The position numbers and the translations under genes were made by a program. From assembly GCA_026770585.1 (NCBI GenBank), contig MU646419.1, positions 48,769 to 60,523 on the forward strand: a stretch of DNA of 11,755 nt. The letters are read 5' to 3'. Numbering within the stretch: the first letter of the stretch is position 1; every line of letters starts with the position of its first letter. The notes under the pieces are model-generated. The model worked only from the letters and a program-made list of their open reading frames with translations, had not been told where the DNA came from and made no database searches. This DNA is from Baffinella frigidus. Lineage: Eukaryota > Cryptophyceae > Cryptomonadales > Baffinellaceae. Shown in pieces: positions 1-6,060 of this stretch.

Positions 1-185
1 CCTAAACCCTAAACCCTAAACCCTAAACCCTAAACCCTAAACCCTAAACCCTAAACACTAAACACTAAACCCCAACCCCTGAACCCTAAACCCTAAACCC
101 TAAACCCCAACCCATGAACCCTAAAACCTAAACCCTTAACCCCAACCCCTAAACCCTAAACCCCAAACCCTAAACCCTAAACCAG
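1..185 (+). repeat. Telomere-like (CCCTAAA)n tract, 3' part of an intron at the window edge
   Basis: Near-perfect 7-bp CCCTAAA units fill the first ~55 bases, then decay into CCCCAAC, CCCTGAA and CACTAAA variants. The tract ends with TAAACCAG directly before a WD40 exon at 186, the same ending seen in later introns of this gene. I therefore read it as the end of an intron whose 5' exon lies outside the window. A true chromosome end cannot be excluded from the first 55 bases alone, but the decay and the exon boundary argue for an internal tract. Confidence 0.7.
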
Positions 186-533
186 GTCGCAATTTCGCCG
201 CGCGGGGATCGCGTCGTCAGCGGGTCACAAACCCCCCAAACCCCCCAAACCCTAAACCCTAACCCCTGAACTCCTTAACCCTAAACCCTACACCCTACAC
301 CCTAAACCCCAAACCCTAAACCCTAAACCCCAAACCCTAAGCCCTAACCCCTGAACCCTCAACCCCAAGTCCCTGACCTAAAACCCAACCCCCTCAAACC
401 TCAACCCTAAACCCAAACCCTAAACCCCTGACCCTTACCCCTAAACCCTAATCCCTCACCCCTCACCCATGAACCCTCAACCAGGTCGCAGGACAAGCGC
501 ATCAAGATCTGGCACGCCCACTCGGGAGCTGAG
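186..533 (+). CDS. Exons 1-2: first WD40 unit
   Basis: Exon 186-223 encodes VAISPRGDRVVSG in phase 2; exon 485-533 completes the glycine and encodes SQDKRIKIWHAHSGAE, ending in phase 0. Together they form the strand b to strand d part of a WD40 unit, with IKIW as the WD core. The intron between them (224-484) is GT-AG: it begins GTCACA, ends AACCAG and is telomere-like throughout. Exon 2059-2096 has exactly the same length (38 nt) and the same intron position, so the intron position is conserved between WD units. This suggests that exon and intron were duplicated together. Confidence 0.8.
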
Positions 534-3500
534 GTGCGAGGCTCTGCGAGTCAGGAGATTTCAGCAAAGTTGACTTAGATGAGCTGGTTGACTTTGCTGA
601 AATCTCCTGGCTCCGGAACCCCTGTCTCCGGAACCCCGGTCTCTCGCTCCGGAACCCCTGTCTCGCGTAACCCTCGCGTACGTGCCGCACCGCCCTCGAG
701 GCTTGCTACGCGGGAGAGCTACATGTCATTTTACGCCCTGCGTCCACCTATTATTTTCCCTTGAAATCCGCAAAAGTTGCCGGAAATGCCCACAAATAAT
801 TGACTTTGACGGAAAAGTAACCGCCAGGATTGCTTTCCGGTTGCCAGGATAAAGCACCTACCCCTCCCGCGTAGTGGGTTCCGGAGGTACGTCAAGATCT
901 GGAGCGCCGACTCGGGGGGTCGAGGTAGAATAAATCCTAACCTTGGTCGGATAACAAAGAGGCAAACGAATCGGGTACGAATTGCCCAAATTGGACGCGA
1001 AAGGAACCAGTCGCGTCCAATTTGTACCTGGACGAACCGCCCAACTGGGATCTTTGTCCAGAATTACCCGAATGATTGGTTCCCTCGCTATCCGAGCAAG
1101 TGGTACACATTTAAAACGAGGGCAATCTCAAAGTCTCTTAACTCCGCGAATGGTAACATTTTACCACGAAACATCTAAAGAGGGGTGAGAAAAGCATCCA
1201 TGAATGCAGCCTTGCGAAACTCATCTGTGCAGCCTAGCGCTCACCAAATTGGTGAGACCAAATAGACCGAGACAGAGCTAGACTGTGTTTTCGGCTGACG
1301 CGGTTTCGGTTGGACAGGTTTCTTTTAAATCGCAGTGTCGGATACAAGTTTTGTTTTGTACCACGAGAGTGAAACAACAATTGTTCCAGGTTTTTTGTTT
1401 GTACCACGGAAGTATAACAACCACTGTACACTTATTTTTTGTGTGACCGGTGTGGTTGTCGAGGTGTCACGTGACGGCTGCGTCTGCGAGATGCTATGCC
1501 CAGGACGAGGAGTTGCGTGTCGATAGGTGGCTACGAACCATTTAGTACCACGAAGCAAACCGTCGCGTCCTGAAGTTCCCCGAAAACACAGCCGCCAACC
1601 GACGCAGTTTTTTGTGCGGACAGGTGTGGTCGTCAGCGTGCCACGACGGCAGAAACGGGTGCGTCTGCGAGATGCGGAACCAGTTTGACTGGGACGACGT
1701 CGTGGGGCGGTTTGAGGAGGGGTGTCCGGTTGTCGGGCACGCTGGCGCGGTGACCTCGGTTTTCGCTCGAACCCTACACCCCAAACCCTGCAACCTGAAC
1801 CCTCAAGACCGAAGACCAAAGACCAAACCCTGAACCCTACCGCTCGGGAGGCTACAGGGAACTTATTGCCCGGATATTCGTACGTAACGTGACCAAAATT
1901 GCTGACTTTTGGCATGTGTCCTTAAGAAACAATTCAATAATTAACTTTGGAAAGTTCCCCGTAGTGTTCCGACTGGAGCCCAAACCCCAAACCCCAAACC
2001 CGAAACCCGAAACACGAAACCCTAAACCCCATAACCTAAACCCTGAACCCTAAACCAGGTCGCGTTCTCACCGGATGGTACGCACATCGTCACCGGGTCG
2101 AACCCCTAAACCCCCAACCACAAACCCTGGAAACTAAACACTAAACACTAAACCCTAAACCCTAAACCAAGGTCGGAGGACACGCTCATCAAGATCTGGC
2201 ACGTTGAGACCGGCACTGTGGTGAGCTTTCTTTTCTTCTTCTTTATGTATACGATTCAGGTCCTGGACAGGCCCTTGAGCCTTAGGTTGGGTGATACACT
2301 AGTCTATGAGTCTTGAAGAAACGAGCCCGCCTCGGAACTATTGGCGCAGCTCGTAAGTACCTTGTAGCGGTTTACCTAAACCCTGCGCGTAGGGTTTATG
2401 ATGCAAACCCCCTGAACCCTGCGTCGAGGTGTGAGGTGAATGGGGTGGGATGCACGCGTTTCTTGCAGGTTTCGCCCGTGGAGCGTCGTGAGGTTTCTGA
2501 GGTGGGGGAGCGTGGCCACACGAGGCTGATCTACCACCCTTTTTACATGTCGATTGTACGCGTTTTGTACGGAGTTGGTCACGTGGCTACACGGAAAACG
2601 TGCAGCCACGTGCGTTTTCCGTGTAGCCACGTGACCAAACATGTAAAAATTACCACACGCTGCCTCACTTGTACAGCTCCCCGCGTTTTAAAAAGGGGCC
2701 GCCTCGTGTGGGGCAGGTGCGCACGCTGAAAGGGCACCCTGACGGTGTGACTGGAGTGCGATTCAACGACGACGGAACCCAAGTCCTCAGCGGGGATGGC
2801 AACACGGTCCACCCTACACCCTAAGCCCTAAACTCTAAACCCTACACCCTACACCCTACGCCCTGCACCCTTAACCCCAAACCCCAACCTCTAATCCCTA
2901 ATCTCTAAGCCCTAAACTCTGAACTCATCTCACAGAAAACGAGTTCTAAAACTCGTTTTTTTAAGTCAATTCCCCTACAAATTCGTCAACTTATTCTTTA
3001 CTCTCAGCATAAGTTGACAAAATTGTAGGGAATTGACTTAAGAAAATGAGTTTTAGAACTCGTTTTCTGAGATAAAAACCCTCAAGCAGGTGCGCTCCTG
3101 GGACATCGCGTCCGGAAGGGTAGTCCGAGAGGAGACGGATCACATGCTGGATGAAGCCGGAGATGTGAGCTTCGAGAGCGAGCCCTCCAGGTACCAGAGC
3201 CGCACCAGGTTATGAGGCTCAAGTATCAGGTTATGAGGCCTCGCCAGGGCTCCGGAGTGGACTTACCGAGGCCGTTTATGTCGTCTGTTTTGTACTAGGG
3301 GGTTGCCCGGATCGGGCAGCTTCTCGATACGAACGAAAAGGAGAATTTTATTGAACTTATGACGTCGGACCATAAACTTGATGCGTCCAGAGAGGGCTCG
3401 AACTACGTGCTTCTTACGACACTAAATTCACACCCGGGCGTACCTTCCTAAGCGTCCGAGCCACGCAAGAGTGTAGGGCAGAGTGACCCACAGGAGAAAT

Positions 3501-5705
3501 AGTAGAATTCTACTATTTATTAAGTTCATAAGTGGACATTCTTCCCACATAAAAATCGAAAATTCGGAAATTTGTTACAAATTCCGTGTGAACTGGCGTG
3601 TTTTCCCAGGTCAGCCCTACACTCTTGCGTGGAAGCGCTCGCTTGACAGCTCCGCTTGCCATCACTAACTCGAGCTCAACGGACTACGGAAACGGACTCG
3701 TTACACTTCGGAGTCCTGGTGGCAAGCACCTAGGGAAGCACCGGGGGGCTTGATGCGATTCGAAAGGAAGCAGGGCTTTCCTGCAGAACCAGTTCCAGTG
3801 TCCGCCTATGGTGGGACGTAAAAGAAGCTCAAGGACCTCAAGGCAATAAGGGTCGCAGACCCAGGTTACCTAGCTCTGCCTCACTCGGGTTGACAGACTT
3901 GTCTCGAATTGACATGCTGGGTTTGTGGTGCAAACCCGTCAACTTTGGAGCAGAAAAGAGCGCTGGCTCACCAAATAGGTGAGCCCAAATAGACTCAGAC
4001 AGAGCTAGGGTACTGGGGTTTAATTAACACCTTAATTCAATCGACACTTTAATTTATATGACGCTTTAATTAACACTGGGGCGCCCCTGGACAGGACCAA
4101 CCCGCAGATCATCGAAGCGCACGAGTGCCGCTGCAAGTCCAGCAAATGCAAGTGATCCTATTGTCTAGTAATTTCCGTTGTGATTCAACCGTGTCCGCAG
4201 ATTAAACGCGCAGATTGTCAAGGCACACAAGTGCGGCTGCAAGATCAAACAGTGCAAGTGCCGGTGCAAGGAAAGCGACCAGCACCTCGTTGTCTCGCTT
4301 CAACCCCTCAACGAGTTCCAGGCAGACATGGTGCACGTTGAACCCAACACCCTGAACCCTAAACTCCCATCCCTGAACCATCCCTAACCCCTTCCTAAAC
4401 CCTCCCCAAACCCTCCCCACACCCTCCCTAAAACCTCCCTAAACCCTTCCTAAACCCTCCCACTTACCCCTTAACCCTAAACCCCAAACCCTACACCCCA
4501 ACCCCCAAACCCTAAACCCTAAACCTTACACCTTCAACCCTAAACCCTAAACCCTAAACCCCGAACCCTTAACACTAAAATCCAAAACCCCAAAACCCCA
4601 AACCCAAAACTCAAACACAAAAAAACAAAAATCAGACACCACAACCTAAACCCTAAACCCTAAACCCTAAACCCTGAACCCCAAACCCCACAACCCCTAA
4701 CCCCAAACCCCAAACCCTAAACCCTAAACCCTCAACCCTAAACCCTAAACCAGGTGGACATCTCCGGACTGGATTCGGCACTCTGGCTGGGACACCCCGT
4801 CATGCCCGTGGCAAAATCCTAAACCCTAAACCCTAAACCCTTAACCCTAAAATCTATACCCTAAACCCTAAACCCTACACCCTTAACCCTAAAATATATA
4901 CCCTAAACCCTACACCCTACACCCTACACCCTACACCCTACACCCTACACCCTACACCCTACACCCTACACCCTAAACCTTAGACCCTTAACCAGCAAGG
5001 GAGCAGGAACCTACCATAACCCTTAAACCCTGAACCTGAATCCCGAACCTCGAACCCCGAAACATGAAAAATAAGACGCGAACCCCTGAACAAGAAAAGA
5101 AACACGAAACCCTGAACCCGAAACCCGAAACCCGAAACCCTGACCCCCCGCCCAAAAAACACAAAGGAACCCCCTTCGCCTTCCACCTGCCACCCTAAAC
5201 CCTAAACCCTAAACCCTAAACCCCAAACCCTGCCCCCTAAACCCTAAACCCTAAACCCTAAGCACCCACCCCGAGCGCAGGCGTACTTCAAAGCCCCGCA
5301 GAACGTCTCCTCCGTGCGAAGCCACGGCGCGAACCCTAAACCCTAAACCCTGAACCCTGAACCCTGAACCCTGAACCCTGCACCCTGAACCCTGAACCAT
5401 AAACCCTGAACCCTAAGCCCTAAACACTAAACACTAAACACTCAACACTCAACACTTGACCCCAACCCCAACCCCCAAACCCTAAACACTAAACACTAAA
5501 CACCAAACACTAAACACTAATCACTAAACCCCAACCCCAAACCCCAAACCCCAAACCCCAAACCCCAAACCCCAAACCCCAAACCCCAAACCCTAAACCC
5601 TAACCCCTAAACCTCAGACCCTAAACCATAAAACCCCTACACCAGGTGGGACCATCTGCGTGGGGTGCGACGGCGGCGCGGTGTGCATTCTGCAGGCTCC
5701 GTTTT
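186..5705 (+). CDS. WD40-repeat (beta-propeller) protein, split gene, 5'-partial
   Basis: Twelve exons can be joined without a stop: 186-223, 485-533, 1720-1758, 2059-2096, 2172-2220, 2717-2806, 3090-3190, 4095-4151, 4201-4336, 4754-4810, 5281-5326, 5646-5705 (760 nt, about 253 residues). All donor and acceptor phases match. Donors are GT except GC after 4810 and 5326; acceptors are AG. The product carries three WD40 units (IKIW, LIKIW and VRSWD cores; GH and SPDG/NDDG motifs with normal spacing), a Cys-rich insert, then a propeller-like tail containing ALWLGHPV and TICVGCDGGAVC. WD40 propellers are protein-interaction scaffolds; the partner is unknown. Three blades are too few for a propeller, so more lie upstream. 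Exon content is well supported; exact junctions are inferred without transcripts. Confidence 0.82.
224..484 (+). repeat. Telomere-like intron 1
   Basis: A GT-AG intron of 261 bp made almost wholly of CCCTAAA, CCCCAAA, CCCTACA and CCCTGAA units. It starts GTCACAAACC and ends CCATGAACCCTCAACCAG. The four bases GGTC occur at both exon-intron edges, so the splice is only fixed by the GT-AG rule. Confidence 0.72.
552..609. repeat. Inverted repeat, 19-bp perfect arms
   Basis: The arm at 552-570 (CAGGAGATTTCAGCAAAGT) is the exact reverse complement of 591-609, with a 20-base loop. It lies just inside intron 2. It could be a small foldback element or the core of one; no clear target-site duplication is visible. 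Confidence 0.7.
611..661 (+). repeat. Three 15-bp tandem units
   Basis: CTCCGGAACCCCTGT at 611-625 is followed by a one-or-two-base variant at 626-640 and, after six bases, by an exact copy at 647-661. It directly abuts the right arm of the preceding inverted repeat. Confidence 0.75.
871..924 (+). pseudogene. Relic of a duplicated WD40 exon inside intron 2
   Basis: Positions 888-924 encode YVKIWSADSGGR and align base by base with exon 485-533: the CAAGATCTGG core, then GCC, ACTCGGG and GAGGT are shared. The bases just upstream read VVGSG in a different frame, and a run of six G (914-919) shifts the end, so the copy is frame-broken. No upstream acceptor fits the phase of the surrounding gene. 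I read it as a decayed duplicate exon; a skipped alternative exon is less likely. Confidence 0.5.
941..1103. mobile_element. Possible MITE with an inner perfect hairpin
   Basis: The outer ends are imperfect inverted repeats (CTTGGTCGGATA near 942, TATCCGAGCAAG near 1089). Inside, 987-1000 (CAAATTGGACGCGA) is exactly complementary to 1011-1024 with a ten-base loop. Arms between the two levels match only partly. The element call rests on nested symmetry alone. Confidence 0.4.
1236..1280 (+). mobile_element. 3' remnant of the 137-bp MITE family (copy A)
   Basis: It has the palindrome CTCACCAAATTGGTGAG and the terminal stretch AAATAGACCGAGACAGAGCTA, interrupted at few positions relative to copies at 3871-4007 and 8835-8971. 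The left half of the element is absent. Confidence 0.65.
1435..1675 (+). repeat. Two-copy diverged direct repeat
   Basis: Positions 1435-1494 and 1608-1675 share TTTTTTGTG, GGTGTGG, CACG and the block GCGTCTGCGAGATGC. The motif GTACCACG precedes them at 1358, 1401 and 1548, so the duplicated unit probably began further upstream. Minus-strand translation across it gives a long open frame, but that frame shows no recognisable domain. Likely a diverged transposon-derived tandem duplication. Confidence 0.5.
1720..2220 (+). CDS. Exons 3-5: second WD40 unit
   Basis: Exon 1720-1758 gives GCPVVGHAGAVTS (GH dipeptide and strand a), 2059-2096 gives VAFSPDGTHIVTG, and 2172-2220 gives SEDTLIKIWHVETGTV. 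Joined, they make a complete textbook WD40 unit: GH, SPDG turn, S-E-D, then IKIW. Donors are GT at 1759, 2097 and 2221 (the last is GTGAGC); acceptors are AG at 1719, 2058 and 2171. Phases are 0, 2 and 0. This is the best-supported part of the gene. Confidence 0.85.
1759..2058 (+). repeat. Intron 3: telomere-like repeats flanking a MITE
   Basis: A 300-bp GT-AG intron starting GTTTTCGCTCGAACCC and ending CCCTAAACCAG. Both ends are CCCTAAA/CCCGAAA-type repeats; the middle (1852-1964) is an inverted-repeat element. Confidence 0.68.
1852..1964. mobile_element. 113-bp MITE-like element
   Basis: The terminal inverted repeats are CTACAGGGAACTT (1852-1864) and AAGTTCCCCGTAG (1952-1964), 13 bp with one mismatch. 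An inner CCAAAA/TTTTGG hairpin is present. It is bounded on both sides by telomere-like repeats. No clear target duplication is visible. Confidence 0.55.
2097..2171 (+). repeat. Intron 4: minimal 75-bp telomere-like intron
   Basis: It begins GTCGAACCCC and ends CCTAAACCAAG; everything between is CCCTAAA, CACTAAA and CCCCAAC variants. The five bases GGTCG occur at both junctions. It shows that a short block of these repeats, with no other recognisable sequence, may suffice as an intron. Confidence 0.72.
2221..2716 (+). other. Intron 5 (496 bp), mostly unique plus a MITE
   Basis: It has the strongest donor in the gene (GTGAGC) and ends GTGGGGCAG. The first ~290 bases hold only scattered AAACCCTGCG motifs; the last ~200 are an inverted-repeat element that ends five bases before the acceptor. 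Confidence 0.65.
2514..2711. mobile_element. Nested foldback MITE (198 bp)
   Basis: The outer ends CCACACGAGGC (2514-2524) and GCCTCGTGTGG (2701-2711) are exact complements. Subterminal arms around TTTTTACATGT also pair. The core is a 26-bp perfect stem, 2575-2600 with 2613-2638, around a 12-base loop that itself repeats GCCACGTG. The symmetric ends argue for a transposon rather than a chance hairpin. Confidence 0.65.
2717..3190 (+). CDS. Exons 6-7: third WD40 unit and linker
   Basis: Exon 2717-2806 encodes VRTLKGHPDGVTGVRFNDDG and on to GDGNT; exon 3090-3190 encodes VRSWDIASGRVVREETD followed by an acidic stretch. GDGNT plus VRSWD restores a WD40 core across the intron in phase 0. Exon 7 is given to 3190 because its phase 2 then fits the next exon exactly (AG + G = Arg). 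An earlier GTGAGC donor at 3165 is possible, and reading through would stop at 3213-3215. Confidence 0.8.
2807..3089 (+). repeat. Intron 6: telomere-like repeats plus foldback element
   Basis: A GT-AG intron of 283 bp (GTCCACCC to CTCAAGCAG). Positions 2811-2920 are CCCTACA, CCCTAAA and CCCCAAA variants; the rest is the foldback element at 2927-3073. Confidence 0.68.
2927..3073. mobile_element. 147-bp foldback element
   Basis: The left arm (2927-2994) and right arm (3009-3073) pair over almost their whole length with a few mismatches and small indels, leaving a 14-base loop. The arms carry AAAACGAGTTCTAAAACTCG and AAGTCAATTCC. Arms are AT-rich against a GC-richer coding context. Confidence 0.8.
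3240..3722. mobile_element. ~485-bp non-autonomous DNA element
   Basis: The left end around 3243-3285 (CCAGGGCTCCGGAGTGGAC, then GAGGCCGTTTATGTCGTCTG) is the imperfect reverse complement of 3680-3722. A third copy of this end lies at 11116-11155. It contains no coding sequence that I recognise. Confidence 0.55.
3461..3632. mobile_element. 172-bp inverted-repeat element nested in the larger one
   Basis: CCACGCAAGAGTGTAGGGC (3461-3479) is exactly complementary to 3614-3632. Inside, 3497-3518 is a perfect 22-bp palindrome centred on GAATTC. The nested position suggests it inserted after the outer element. Confidence 0.65.
3871..4007 (+). mobile_element. 137-bp MITE, full copy B
   Basis: The ends TAGCTCTGCCTCACTC and GACTCAGACAGAGCTA form imperfect inverted repeats. 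Inside are GTCAACTTTGGAGC and a near-palindrome GCTCACCAAATAGGTGAGC. It has the same length and order as copy C (8835-8971). Flanking CC/GG extend the symmetry, and a TA duplication is possible. Confidence 0.8.
4095..4336 (+). CDS. Exons 8-9: duplicated Cys-rich insert
   Basis: Exon 4095-4151 encodes TNPQIIEAHECRCKSSKCK and exon 4201-4336 begins LNAQIVKAHKCGCKIKQCKC, then RCKESDQHL. The pair aligns residue for residue over NxQI-V/I-x-AH-x-C-x-C-K-x3-C-K, so one exon is a copy of the other. The C-x-C-x4-C-x-C-x-C spacing with many lysines suggests a small metal-binding or basic nucleic-acid-binding knob; it is only loosely like CXC (tesmin/TSO1) motifs and I do not assign it. The intron between them is 49 bp. 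Phase 2 joins on both sides fit. Confidence 0.72.
4152..4200 (+). other. Intron 8, 49 bp
   Basis: A very short GT-AG intron (GTGATCC to TGTCCGCAG) with a T-rich tract and a CTAGT/TTCAAC branch-like region. It has no telomere-like sequence. Read through it would hit TGA after CKCK at 4153-4155, so splicing is needed. Confidence 0.6.
4337..4753 (+). repeat. Intron 9: 417 bp of telomere-like repeats
   Basis: It starts GTTGAACCCAAC and ends CCCTAAACCAG. The 5' part is a CCCTCC/CTTCCTAAACC variant, the middle an A-rich AAAACAAAAATCAG patch, the 3' part near-canonical CCCTAAA. No transposon is seen. Confidence 0.72.
4754..5705 (+). CDS. Exons 10-12: C-terminal propeller-like segment
   Basis: Exon 4754-4810 encodes VDISGLDSALWLGHPVMPV, 5281-5326 encodes AYFKAPQNVSSVRSHG and 5646-5705 encodes GTICVGCDGGAVCILQAPF. 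The last has the look of a closing WD40 or beta-propeller strand pair (small residues, G-x-D-G-A-V). The introns between them are almost pure telomere-like repeats. GC donors are inferred after 4810 and 5326 because no GT there gives the right phase or sense. Alternative: GT donor at 4808 (loses one residue). Confidence 0.68.
4811..5280 (+). repeat. Intron 10: 470 bp of telomere-like repeats
   Basis: It begins GCAAAATCC and ends CCGAGCGCAG. It contains a perfect run of nine CCCTACA units (4908-4970), a 42-bp (6 x 7) duplication marked by AAAATCTATACC (4849) and AAAATATATACC (4891), and a patch with CCCGAAA units near 5110-5140. Confidence 0.68.
5327..5645 (+). repeat. Intron 11: blocks of variant telomere-like units
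   Basis: It has a GC donor (GCGCGAACCC) and ends CTACACCAG. The repeats are sorted in blocks: CCCTGAA (5348-5396), then ACTAAAC hexamer-like units, then eight perfect CCCCAAA units (5535-5590), then CCCTAAA. Confidence 0.68.
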
Positions 5706-5917
5706 GTGCAACCTAAGGGCGAGCCGCGCAGCTTTACCTCTGTCTCAGTCTATGTGGGCTCACCAATTGGTGAGCCCGGGCTCTTTCCCGCCCCAAAGTT
5801 GACGGATTTGTACCGCAAATCCAGAACGTCAGCTTGAAAACAGTCGGTCAACTCGAGTGAGGGCGAGCCGTTTCGTTGGAGCCGTTTCGTTGGAGCTGTT
5901 TTTTTCGCCCCCTGCAG
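5706..5917 (+). other. Possible intron 12 with an inverted MITE copy
   Basis: It begins GTGCAACC and ends CCCCTGCAG. CTGCAGGCT occurs at both ends (5690 and 5912). It holds MITE copy D and a 15-bp tandem repeat of GCCGTTTCGTTGGA near 5868. Less certain than the upstream introns because the next exon is less certain. Confidence 0.45.
5735..5869 (-). mobile_element. 137-bp-family MITE, inverted copy D
   Basis: On the minus strand it has the same order of blocks as copies B and C: TCACTCGAGTTGACC, GTCAACTTTGG, GCGGGAAAGAGC, then the palindrome. Here the palindrome is perfect over 22 bp (GGGCTCACCAATTGGTGAGCCC). The terminal CTCTGTCTCAGTC is diverged from the consensus. Confidence 0.75.
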
Positions 5918-6060
5918 GCTTCGAGGTGTTGGATCCATTTCCTGAAGGGGGCGGAGCGGGGGCGCCTCCTCCTCCTCCTCTTCGCGAGAGAGCGAGAGAG
6001 AGTCCACACAGCGGACTCCGAACGGATTTCGAGAATGACCCACAAGTAGATAATCCATAG
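5918..6060 (+). CDS. Possible terminal exon 13 of the WD40 gene
   Basis: With a phase-1 join it continues CFEVLDPFPEGGGAGAPPPP, a proline-rich tail, then runs into the inserted element at 6004 and stops at TAG 6058-6060. The last ~18 residues and the stop therefore come from the element. FEVLDPFPEGG looks protein-like; the GCCTCCTCC repeat and GAGA repeat after it do not. The original C-terminus may have been replaced. Confidence 0.4.

Larger units (their letters stand above)
534..1719 (+). other. Long intron 2 (1186 bp) holding several insertions
   Basis: It begins GTGCGAGG and ends TTTGAGGAG. The acceptor was chosen because it gives phase 0 and places 12 residues between the WD tryptophan and the next GH, the same spacing as in the following unit. 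An alternative acceptor at 1683 would add 12 residues. Unlike its neighbours it is mostly unique and transposon-derived sequence; only 1770-1840, in the next intron, returns to telomere-like repeats. Contents are listed separately. Confidence 0.6.
3191..4094 (+). other. Intron 7 (904 bp), a transposon nest
   Basis: It begins GTACCAGA and ends CTGGACAG. It has no telomere-like repeats. It contains a ~485-bp inverted-repeat element with a second one inside it, a possible WD relic near 3797, one full 137-bp MITE and an AT-rich stretch (4018-4077) with TTAATT repeated about every 18-20 bp. CAGGTTATGAGGC is also repeated twice near 3206 and 3229. Confidence 0.6.

Noticed and set aside
1-60. Chromosome end (true telomere)
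   Set aside because: The array decays within 60-180 bp and ends at a WD40 exon with the same AACCAG edge as internal introns; similar tracts recur through the window.
534-1683. WD40 exon 3 starting at 1684
   Set aside because: It is in phase, but it would insert FDWDDVVGRFEE and make the distance from Trp to GH 24 residues instead of the 12 seen in the next unit; 1720 fits better, though not proven.
1325-1915. 196-residue minus-strand open frame
   Set aside because: It runs through a telomere-like tract, a MITE end and a direct repeat in the intron of the WD40 gene and shows no domain; the internal similarity reflects the DNA duplication.
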